From IMG/VR virus record IMGVR_UViG_3300005910_000004, positions 62,001 through 126,000 of that record: a stretch of DNA of 64,000 nucleotides. One strand, given 5' to 3'. A program made the translations under genes and the position numbers. Below, one piece after another: positions 29,899 to 37,453 of this stretch. The notes below the pieces were generated by a model. The model did no database searches. It was not told where the DNA came from and saw nothing but the letters and a program-made list of their open reading frames with translations. The DNA is from a virus. The stretch's first letter is position 1. The number at the start of each line of letters is the position of its first letter.

Positions 29899-30553
29899 AA
29901 AATTCATACCGATTAAATCATCTAATTTTTCGGGTGGGGGATTAATATTAAATCGTCCATTAGCAACAGCGAAAAATAGTTTTACTAGTCCATCTAATTT
30001 TATAGCACCAATAAAATTAGATTTTAGAGATATGTGTATAAAAACAAGTAATCAATTATCAACACCTCATTGTGCTGGATTCTCGACTGCTGGGATGATT
30101 GAGGTGAAGAATTGGAAAGAAAAACATTATCCAGAACAATTGGATGGTGATGCAATATATAAAGAAGCAAAGAAAATAGAAGGGAATGATAACCCAGGTA
30201 CTAGTTTGGAGTATACTGGAACAGCTGCTATAAATCTAAAGTTGATAAAGGGGAATTTACAGTTTGTTAAGAAGAGTATTGATTCTATTAAGTTCTGCAT
30301 TCATACCCATACAACATTTGTTGCTGGATTTATGATTACTGATGAATGGAATCGAGTTGATAAAAAAGGAAGAATTGGTGATATAGAATTTCCAGCACAA
30401 CTCGGCGGTCATGCTGTATTGGTTTGTGGATATGATTCAATTGGAGTTTATATTCAGAATAGTTGGGGAAGTGGTTGGGGGATTCATGGGTTTGCCATCA
30501 TACCATGGAATAAAGTTACACAACAATTTATATATGGAATGGTTATAAGTTAA
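29879..30553 (+). CDS. Papain-like (C1) cysteine protease (224 aa)
   Basis: GTG 29879 has CAGGAG 7 bases upstream; an in-frame ATG at 29816 lacks a site. LDFRD then STPHCAGFSTAGMIEV supplies the Cys of a C1 peptidase, LGGHAVLVCGYD the His and IQNSWGSGWGIHGFAIIPW the Asn and classic NSWG motif. The pro-region is short. There is no signal peptide in this frame, but the overlapping lipoprotein ORF upstream suggests a lipid-anchored form could arise by a frameshift. Substrate unknown. Confidence 0.85.
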   Translation: MFGFIIKKFIPIKSSNFSGGGLILNRPLATAKNSFTSPSNFIAPIKLDFRDMCIKTSNQLSTPHCAGFSTAGMIEVKNWKEKHYPEQLDGDAIYKEAKKIEGNDNPGTSLEYTGTAAINLKLIKGNLQFVKKSIDSIKFCIHTHTTFVAGFMITDEWNRVDKKGRIGDIEFPAQLGGHAVLVCGYDSIGVYIQNSWGSGWGIHGFAIIPWNKVTQQFIYGMVIS

Positions 30554-30575
30554 ATAGTTTTATACAGGAGATTAT

Positions 30576-30794
30576 ATGGCAAAACTCCAAATTGTCTATG
30601 ACGTATCTGATGATACTGAAACTATAATAAAAGCAGTTGAAGATAGCGTTAATTTAAATAAAGAAGAATCAGAAGTATATAATTTATTACAGATAAAGTT
30701 TCAAGCTGCATTTGATGAAGGACGAAAGTTCCAGAAGCATTTAATGCAAAGTTCAAGTGTTCGGGATTCATTATTATATAAGGCCGAAATATGA
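30576..30794 (+). CDS. Hypothetical protein (72 aa)
   Basis: CAGGAG precedes the ATG. The product is acidic and helical (MAKLQIVYDVSDDTETIIKA start). Its last bases overlap the next start (ATGA at 30791). No family is recognised. Confidence 0.6.
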   Translation: MAKLQIVYDVSDDTETIIKAVEDSVNLNKEESEVYNLLQIKFQAAFDEGRKFQKHLMQSSSVRDSLLYKAEI

Positions 30795-31651
30795 CCGATG
30801 TAAATAATACGGTGTTGCAGAAAATTCAGAAGTTATTATCTGTTGCTGACGAAAGTTCGAATGCGGCAATAGGTGAAACTGCTAATGCAATGGCATTGGC
30901 TCAGAAACTTTTAAGAAAGCATCATCTATCAATGAGTCAAGTATTGGCATTGGATTCTGGTAATGAAGGAAGTTCTGATCTATTAGAAGTTAAAGAATAT
31001 GAAAGTGTATCATTTAAGGCAAATGTTGTTCCTCTGTGGATGATGGATCTCATCAAGGCAGTGAATAGAATAACACAAACAAAGACATTGATAAAGAGAA
31101 CACCTAGAGAAGGAAATGTTTATTCGGAATTGAAGATTATTTTTATAGGGGATCCTTTAGATGTATTAACTGCATCTGAATTATTTAATTTCCTAAGAAA
31201 ATCAATTACTAAATTATCGTCCAAACATCAGAAAGAATCAGGTGGAAAATTTAAACAATGGAGATCTTTTGCAGAAGGGTGTTCAGATACACTCCTAACA
31301 AGATCAAGAGCTATAGATGATAAAATAGATAAAGGGTTAGATAAGATATTTGAGTCGAGTACGGATGATTTAGATATTTCAAATTTTGAGTTAGATGACG
31401 ACGACGAATATGATATTATAGATGATGATGAATTTGATGATTTATTGCATGATGAAACTGCCTTAGTATTATTTGGTCAGTATAGAGATGCTAAATATCA
31501 AAGAATTTCAGATTATATAAATGATAAAGAAGTTGAAGATGAACAATCATCTAGCACAACTTCAAAAGTCGATAGTAATTCATATATACTAGGAACTGAA
31601 GCGGGAGAAATAATCCCACTTAAATTAAACAAACAAGTTGAGGAACATTAA
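30791..31651 (+). CDS. DUF2786-domain protein (286 aa)
   Basis: The N-terminus VLQKIQKLLSVADESSNAAI plus ANAMALAQKLLRKHHLSMSQ matches the DUF2786 helical domain. The central part (about 75-180) resembles the second domain often fused to it (LKIIFIGDPLDVLTASELFN). The C-terminal third is acidic and repetitive (DDDDEYDIIDDDEFDD). This domain is common in phages; its biochemical role is not established. Coupled to the preceding gene by ATGA. Confidence 0.75.
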   Translation: MTDVNNTVLQKIQKLLSVADESSNAAIGETANAMALAQKLLRKHHLSMSQVLALDSGNEGSSDLLEVKEYESVSFKANVVPLWMMDLIKAVNRITQTKTLIKRTPREGNVYSELKIIFIGDPLDVLTASELFNFLRKSITKLSSKHQKESGGKFKQWRSFAEGCSDTLLTRSRAIDDKIDKGLDKIFESSTDDLDISNFELDDDDEYDIIDDDEFDDLLHDETALVLFGQYRDAKYQRISDYINDKEVEDEQSSSTTSKVDSNSYILGTEAGEIIPLKLNKQVEEH

Positions 31652-31652
31652 A

Positions 31653-32261
31653 ATGGCATCAAAGAAAACATTGTTGGAAAAGATCATAGCTGGCGTAAAG
31701 AAAGATGGTATGAGCGCAACAGCACTTGCTAAATCAATTGGATATACTAAAGCTGCACAGATCATGAGTGATCTAACTGAAGCAGTTAAAGCGGGTAGTG
31801 TTATTGTTAATTCATCTGGCAGATTCCCATTATATTCAAAGGGTGAAGCCAAAACAGCTGTTAAGAAAGCAGATGATAAATCAAAGACAACTATTGTCGA
31901 GGGCGAGAAACCTAAGGGAGAACTTCCAGAGGCATCTAAAAAAGAGATGGCTGGATATCGGGTTTCTAATATTCGCCATAAGAAAAAGGCAATGAAGAAA
32001 GTAACAACTCCTGATGGTCGTAAGATCCGCATTGAGAATGATGAGCAGTTAATGGTTATTAATGGCTCTCCGAAATATGTGGTTAAAACATCACAGGATG
32101 TAATCAAATGTATTCGTAAATATGCAGTTGATAATAAGATGACAACATTCACAGTGAATGACATCAAAATGAATAAGAAAGTAACGAATGATAAAGACGT
32201 CGAGATTAAAGATGGTCATCTGATGTTTCTGAGTATTCGTAAGCATAACAAAGCTGCCTAA
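31653..32261 (+). CDS. Basic winged-helix-like DNA-binding protein candidate (202 aa)
   Basis: The ATG at 31653 begins one base after the upstream stop; an in-frame start at 31638 lies inside that gene. Residues 1-55 (MASKKTLLEKIIAGVKKDGM then ATALAKSIGYTKAAQIMSDL) look like a helix-turn-helix. A Lys-rich linker and a second domain (about 100-195, GRKIRIENDEQLMVINGSPK) follow. The excess of Lys and Arg suggests nucleic-acid binding. A strong terminator follows. Confidence 0.6.
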   Translation: MASKKTLLEKIIAGVKKDGMSATALAKSIGYTKAAQIMSDLTEAVKAGSVIVNSSGRFPLYSKGEAKTAVKKADDKSKTTIVEGEKPKGELPEASKKEMAGYRVSNIRHKKKAMKKVTTPDGRKIRIENDEQLMVINGSPKYVVKTSQDVIKCIRKYAVDNKMTTFTVNDIKMNKKVTNDKDVEIKDGHLMFLSIRKHNKAA

Positions 32262-32265
32262 TTAC

Positions 32266-32300
32266 AATAGGGTGATAGCATATCGTTATCACCCTATTTT
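32266..32300 (+). terminator. Intrinsic terminator before the E2-E1-JAB operon
   Basis: AATAGGGTGATA pairs with TATCACCCTATT around GCATATCGT, then TTTT. It isolates the downstream conjugation operon as its own transcription unit. Confidence 0.85.
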
Positions 32301-32323
32301 CCTAAAACTAAATTGGAGTTGTA

Positions 32324-34192
32324 ATGTCTAACAGAAATAGATTTCGTATTACACAATGTTCATTAATCCCTAAATTATCATTTGAATCACAGAATAGATT
32401 AATTAGATTACTAAAAGAAATATTTGATGAAAACCCAGTAATTGAAGATTTGAAATCAAATATATCTTTTGATAAGATGAGCAGTAACGGAGCCATAAAT
32501 CCGATAGCTAAATTAATATTTTCAGATTCAGGAAATGGTACTAATTCAGCATTAGTTGATAACAATGAAGAACGGCATTATTCTTCAATCCGATTTACAG
32601 ATTTCACACCTCGAAATTTATCTAATAATAGTTTATATAGCAGTCGAGATAGTCAATATACTAGTGAAAATTTTTGGACAAATTCATATAATAAAAATTG
32701 GACTGATGGAATAGCTTCTAAAAAATATGGAATTAATGTTTTAAGAAAGATAACTGCTAAAGGCTATATGTTAAATTTTAATGATGTTCGTAAATTGATA
32801 GAAGAGAGTATATCAAACCGGACAAATATTTTAGATAGCATAAATGAATTTTATTATTATTCCGATAAGAATTACCTATTGGGTGTATCAACAACAAATG
32901 GAATTTTAATGTTTAGGATGCAGGCAGTAATAAAAATATTAAATCAGAATAATGATCAAGATGTAAAAAAATGTTTCAGAAATTTGTTGATGTGTTTTCA
33001 TAAATTTTTAGATCAATTTATTAATATGAATATACGAGAAGTCCAGAATGATCTAGGGGGTCGATTAAAACAATCAGCTATGAATCGAATGATTAATAAT
33101 AATAGTTATAATCGACAATTTTATAGATATGCATCTGAGAATGCTGACTTAGATGAATTTAAAGCTAGAGTAGATTCATATATTGATGAATCAATAAAAT
33201 CAGCATTTAAGGGTACTGTATTTGGTATTGATGATCAGTACTCATATTCCAGAATCTTATCTACGTTCATATCGAGTAGACGTAAACGAGAAAAAAATGT
33301 TTTCAAACGAGGATTCGCAAAAGGGATGCGTATAGGTTTAAAATTTGAAATGTTTGGATGGGAGCCATGCGATCCTAGTTTTGCCGATGGTAGGGATGAT
33401 AGTTCAATGTGGTGGAGTAAAGAAGTTGAGATAAGACCAGATAGTTTAGTATGGAAGAATCAGAGATATCTAATTCCTGAATTAGAAAGAACTTATCTCG
33501 TAACTAAATTATATATCAATCAAGAGGGGGAAATGAGAGCAACGGGTGACCATCCTAATGTTAGTGGTAGTGATGTATGTATGGGAAATCTATCTGTTGA
33601 TTTCACAAAGGCTGATATTGATTTTGGTGAATCATTAGTTAGAGTAGAAGAGTTGCTTGACATGATCAATTATGATTCATCTTATCATAACGAAAAAAGA
33701 GATCATTTACTTGACGTTTCGGAAATCCAAGAGTCATTATTTTCTACTGACGATCGAACTATTGCTGAACGAGTCCGTGATGCATCTAGTATTAGAGAAC
33801 TTGGAGATGATGAAGATGATGATGAAGATGAAGAGATTAGTGATGAAGAAGTTAACGAACTAATGGGAATAGTGACAATAAATGATAATAATGGAGATAG
33901 CATAGCTGAGATTCAAACATCCCCATCACATAATAATACGGAACCATTAAGAGGAGATAATTATTCAATGAATGATATTGTTGATGATATGGTTAATGAT
34001 ATGGAAGATGATGCTATTCTTGGTGATTCTGTATATGAATTGGATGAATCAGTATCAATTAATGATCTGAGTACAATTAATGAAAATGGTGAACAGCGGC
34101 AGTTAGTGTTTACTCCACCTCCGCCACCACCAGTATATGCTCCTATGACATTTTCGTTAGGGGATACTAACTTAGTTGGAGGTACACAATGA
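32324..34192 (+). CDS. E2-like (UBC/RWD-fold) conjugating protein candidate (622 aa)
   Basis: The E2 signature lies at 410-421: H410-P411-N412 then VSGSDVCMGNL with the predicted catalytic C419, preceded by strands (YLIPELERTYLVTKLYINQE) and followed by a helix as in UBC folds. The H-to-C spacing is one short of the classic HPNxxxxGxxC. The N-terminal 300 residues are an unknown helical domain. An acidic disordered segment (DDEDDDEDEEISDEEVNE) and a Pro run (TPPPPPPVYAP) precede the C-terminal LVGGTQ, a GG two residues from the end. It overlaps the E1 gene by ATGA and heads a three-gene operon. Domain call is from motif reading alone. Confidence 0.62.
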   Translation: MSNRNRFRITQCSLIPKLSFESQNRLIRLLKEIFDENPVIEDLKSNISFDKMSSNGAINPIAKLIFSDSGNGTNSALVDNNEERHYSSIRFTDFTPRNLSNNSLYSSRDSQYTSENFWTNSYNKNWTDGIASKKYGINVLRKITAKGYMLNFNDVRKLIEESISNRTNILDSINEFYYYSDKNYLLGVSTTNGILMFRMQAVIKILNQNNDQDVKKCFRNLLMCFHKFLDQFINMNIREVQNDLGGRLKQSAMNRMINNNSYNRQFYRYASENADLDEFKARVDSYIDESIKSAFKGTVFGIDDQYSYSRILSTFISSRRKREKNVFKRGFAKGMRIGLKFEMFGWEPCDPSFADGRDDSSMWWSKEVEIRPDSLVWKNQRYLIPELERTYLVTKLYINQEGEMRATGDHPNVSGSDVCMGNLSVDFTKADIDFGESLVRVEELLDMINYDSSYHNEKRDHLLDVSEIQESLFSTDDRTIAERVRDASSIRELGDDEDDDEDEEISDEEVNELMGIVTINDNNGDSIAEIQTSPSHNNTEPLRGDNYSMNDIVDDMVNDMEDDAILGDSVYELDESVSINDLSTINENGEQRQLVFTPPPPPPVYAPMTFSLGDTNLVGGTQ

Positions 34193-34950
34193 ATTTAAAT
34201 TCAGAAATTCAAAATCGGCAAGAAGATATTAGAACTCATTCATATCAACATGCTGTTATTGCTGGAGTTGGTGGTATTGGTAGTTGGGTTGCTTTAGATC
34301 TCGCATTGAGTGGGACAGTTAAGACAATTCATTTAATAGATCCAGATTCAGTAGAAAGTAGTAATCTTAACAGGACTCCATTCAGATTATGTGATGTTGG
34401 ATTTCCAAAGGTTGATGCTTTGAAATATCTGATTCTTGAACGAAGGGCTAATGTAGATGTTATAACATATAAAGATAAGACTTGTACTAATCAAATAGCT
34501 ATGATGAAATCTCGTATAGAAAATGATATTAATTTTGATAGACATGCTATTGGTGAGATAATAGATGAACTGTTAATCATAGATTGTCGAGATGATGTAT
34601 ACGAAGATTTATACCAGTTTAATTGTAAATATTATAAAGTAGGTTATGATGGCTTATCAGTGACTATTGATGGGAATCCGAGACATACTGCTGTGTGGGG
34701 GGAAGCGAATAATTACACATTTACTCCTTCTTTCATAGCACCATCTCAAATGATTGCATCTATTGTTGTTACTGATGCAGTTGCTATGAAGGACTTAGAT
34801 GAGGATTTTAATCGTCCTGGTATGGATAACATATCTAATATTGAATCTTTCGATCTAAGAGGTCGAATTAATAAAACATTCACAGTAGACACTCGAGATA
34901 TAGTGGCTACATTGTACCGAGAATATTTAGAAGGGAATGCATCCGAATGA
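34189..34950 (+). CDS. E1/ThiF-like adenylating enzyme (253 aa)
   Basis: Residues 21-62 show the E1/MoeB/ThiF nucleotide-binding fold: AVIAGVGGIGSWVAL (GxGGxG, 26-31), IDPD with D51, and SSNLNRTPF with N61/R62. K74 follows in DVGFPKVDALK. LLIIDCRDDVYE (about 128-139) matches the ThiF IDCTDN region. At 253 residues it is the size of ThiF/MoeB. No catalytic Cys is certain; C99, C133 and C146 are candidates. It overlaps both neighbours by 4 bases, so E2-like, E1-like and JAMM proteins are co-translated. Confidence 0.82.
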   Translation: MNLNSEIQNRQEDIRTHSYQHAVIAGVGGIGSWVALDLALSGTVKTIHLIDPDSVESSNLNRTPFRLCDVGFPKVDALKYLILERRANVDVITYKDKTCTNQIAMMKSRIENDINFDRHAIGEIIDELLIIDCRDDVYEDLYQFNCKYYKVGYDGLSVTIDGNPRHTAVWGEANNYTFTPSFIAPSQMIASIVVTDAVAMKDLDEDFNRPGMDNISNIESFDLRGRINKTFTVDTRDIVATLYREYLEGNASE

Positions 34951-35897
34951 TAAAAGAATTAGGTTTTGACGTAGATGATGATGGAGATGTTGAACTGAAA
35001 GATGTGTCTGAAGAATCACTTCAAAGTTCTTCAACTACTGGGAGTGATCATTGGACTTTAGATTCATTAGTTCCAATTACTCTTCCTATTGTATGTAATG
35101 TGCCACAGAGAATTGTTATCTTTATGAGAAGCATTGAACGACATATGGCATTACAAGGAATGAGTGGATTGGAGTTTGGTGTTTTTCTAAAGGGGAAATT
35201 TGAGGGAGGAGTATTAAATGTAGATCCGGATTCACATTTTATCCCTCAACAGAAAGTATCTGGAGGAGCAATTGATTTTGAGGAAGATCCTCCAGGTGAT
35301 GATTATAATGGAGTAGTACATCGACATCCAACTGGATGTAGACAATTCAGTGGTGTTGATGCAATGCATATAAATAGAAATTTTGAATTTTCTATTTTGT
35401 ATGAAGGGAATAATATCATATTAGGTATTATTAACGTTACTTGCGGTGATATCAGAATTCAATTACCTCTCACTATCAATGTTCAATATCCGGTATTTAA
35501 TATTGAAGATGCAGATACTATCTTAATGAAGATTAAGAAAAAGAGTATGGGTGGAAGTTCTTCAACAGCTAAAGATTATCGTCTTGGTAAACTTCTCACA
35601 GAAGGAGACAGAGATGAAGATGGGATTCTAACTTTTGAAGATCGAGATGTCACCCAAGATTCTTTTGGGTTTGATCGAGAAGATGATGAAGATAGAATAT
35701 TCCTTTGCCGTCATTGTGGTGGAGCTAATATTATTGATACATTCCCCTATGCATGTGATTCATGTAATATGATTCTTACAGATGATGATGTAGAGGAGAT
35801 TTTTGATATAGGTGAATTAGAATCATGTGACCAAGAAGAAGTTGTTGAAAAACTTGAATCGAGAAAACAAAAAGAAATAGAAGTAGAAGAGGAATAA
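34947..35897 (+). CDS. JAMM/JAB metalloprotease with C-terminal zinc ribbon (316 aa)
   Basis: The JAMM site is E76 in SGLEFGVFLKG and VVHRHPTGCRQFSGVDAM: H125-x-H127-P...S135-x-x-D138. These ligate catalytic zinc in deubiquitinase-like enzymes. The C-terminus has LCRHCGG and YACDSCN (C254, C257, C270, C273), a zinc ribbon. An acidic tail closes the protein. It probably trims or removes a ubiquitin-like modifier, or processes the GG-containing tail of the E2-like protein. Last gene of the operon. Confidence 0.85.
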   Translation: MIKELGFDVDDDGDVELKDVSEESLQSSSTTGSDHWTLDSLVPITLPIVCNVPQRIVIFMRSIERHMALQGMSGLEFGVFLKGKFEGGVLNVDPDSHFIPQQKVSGGAIDFEEDPPGDDYNGVVHRHPTGCRQFSGVDAMHINRNFEFSILYEGNNIILGIINVTCGDIRIQLPLTINVQYPVFNIEDADTILMKIKKKSMGGSSSTAKDYRLGKLLTEGDRDEDGILTFEDRDVTQDSFGFDREDDEDRIFLCRHCGGANIIDTFPYACDSCNMILTDDDVEEIFDIGELESCDQEEVVEKLESRKQKEIEVEEE

Positions 35898-35910
35898 ATT
35901 TATCCGTAAT

Positions 35911-35950
35911 CCATACACCAGATCTAATATTAGGTTTTGGTGTATGGTGG
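35911..35950 (+). terminator. Long hairpin after the JAMM gene
   Basis: CCATACACCA pairs perfectly with TGGTGTATGG around an 18-base loop. No strong T-run follows. A terminator or RNA-stability element. Confidence 0.5.
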
Positions 35951-36006
35951 GATAGGATTTAATTCTAATTATATTTATTTCATTCGTCACAAAAAGGAAT
36001 AACTTA

Positions 36007-37041
36007 ATGAAAAAGAGAGCTGCAGTGGGTGATATCCACCTTAGTGGATTTGAATCGGATTTGTTAGATGATTTGAATTTACCTATTCGGTTGGGGCTGA
36101 TCATGAAAACCCTTGAATTTATAATTAGCGAATGTCGGAAAAGACATATAATTGATATTGATATTTTGGGTGATTTGATTAATGATAAGTCTATTATTTA
36201 TACAGTAGCACAAAATCAATTTTCTGAATTTTTAATTAGACATGCAGATATCAATTTTACTATAATATCGGGAAATCATGATAATTCATCAGTTGGAGAA
36301 AATCAGAAGAGCGCGATTTCTGTTTTTGATGCATATCCAAATGTGCAATGTATTCCATATCGCCCATTGGTTATTGGGAATATTACTTATATCCCACATA
36401 CTAAAAATTTTATGGATGAGATTATTGATTGTGAACCGACTGATATATTGATTTCTCATCTAGGATTGAATGAAGCTCATTTAGCTTCCGGATTGAGTGG
36501 TGTTGATAAAATAACAATGAATGATATATCGAAAAAATTCAAACTTGCTCTTCTGGGGCATTATCATTCACCTCAATATTTAAAAAATGATAATGTGAGA
36601 ATTTATTATGCTGGAAGTATATATCATCGAGATTGGGGAGATAAAAATGAACATAAGATGTTTCTTATCTATGATACTGAAACTTTAGAGGTTGAGCAGA
36701 TTCCAATTACTGGATTCCGAGAATTTAAAGAATATACTATTGAAACCATAGAACAGAAAGCTGATATTCTACAGAAGGCTGAAATTGCCAGAAATAAGGG
36801 ACATCTAGTTCGGATCAAGAATAAGTCTGGTGTGAAATTGAAAGATGAAGTTTCTGATGGGGTACTTGTTGTTGAGACAGTTGAGATTGATATTACCAAT
36901 CGAGGTATTGAAATCACTCAGACTCGAGAGGAGCAATTAAAGAAGTATATGGAAATCAAAGAAATTCCAGAAGAAAATCGTGTTGAGTATTTAGACTTTC
37001 TGGCTAAATATGATATTCTTACTAAGGGGGTTACTGAATGA
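36007..37041 (+). CDS. sbcD: SbcD/Mre11-type nuclease (T4 gp47-like)
   Basis: The phosphoesterase motifs are visible: VGDIHLSG (about 7-14), ILGDLIND (about 53-60), IISGNHDN (about 90-97), ISHLGLNE (about 150) and LGHYHSPQ (about 184). It would form a nuclease complex with the SbcC gene downstream and act on DNA ends during recombination and replication. Length (344 aa) is normal. It overlaps a small gene at 37038. Confidence 0.9.
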   Translation: MKKRAAVGDIHLSGFESDLLDDLNLPIRLGLIMKTLEFIISECRKRHIIDIDILGDLINDKSIIYTVAQNQFSEFLIRHADINFTIISGNHDNSSVGENQKSAISVFDAYPNVQCIPYRPLVIGNITYIPHTKNFMDEIIDCEPTDILISHLGLNEAHLASGLSGVDKITMNDISKKFKLALLGHYHSPQYLKNDNVRIYYAGSIYHRDWGDKNEHKMFLIYDTETLEVEQIPITGFREFKEYTIETIEQKADILQKAEIARNKGHLVRIKNKSGVKLKDEVSDGVLVVETVEIDITNRGIEITQTREEQLKKYMEIKEIPEENRVEYLDFLAKYDILTKGVTE

Positions 37042-37442
37042 AAAAGATTAGCATCACAAGAGAAAGGGTTATTGAAAGATCCCGAGATTCTTATTTTATA
37101 ATACTTTCTGGGTATCATGGTTATAGAGAATATTATTTCGAATGGAAAGCTTCTATCCAGCGTGATGGAGATGAATACTATCCTGAAGGATTCCTTAACT
37201 TTATATCTAATATAGAAGAGTTGACATGTGGTTCGACAAATCTGGGAGATTTTATAGATGAGGTTGTTGCTCGAAGATATTGGGAACCTACAAATGGACT
37301 GACTTTAAGAGATGATGTTATTCGATTGATTCCTAATGATATTATTGATGGTCATGGTAAAAATATAGGTGTTGTTGAAAAATTGAAGATTACTTATGTT
37401 GATGATGATGGGTATGAATTTGAGTGTAAACTAGTTGATTGA
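37038..37442 (+). CDS. Hypothetical protein between sbcD and sbcC (134 aa)
   Basis: The ATG overlaps the sbcD stop (ATGA). The product is beta-rich and aromatic (SYFIILSGYHGYREYYFEWK start) with an acidic C-terminus. It does not resemble T4 proteins known at this position. Coupling with both nuclease genes suggests an accessory role, unproven. Confidence 0.6.
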   Translation: MKKISITRERVIERSRDSYFIILSGYHGYREYYFEWKASIQRDGDEYYPEGFLNFISNIEELTCGSTNLGDFIDEVVARRYWEPTNGLTLRDDVIRLIPNDIIDGHGKNIGVVEKLKITYVDDDGYEFECKLVD

Positions 37443-37453
37443 GAGGATATAAA

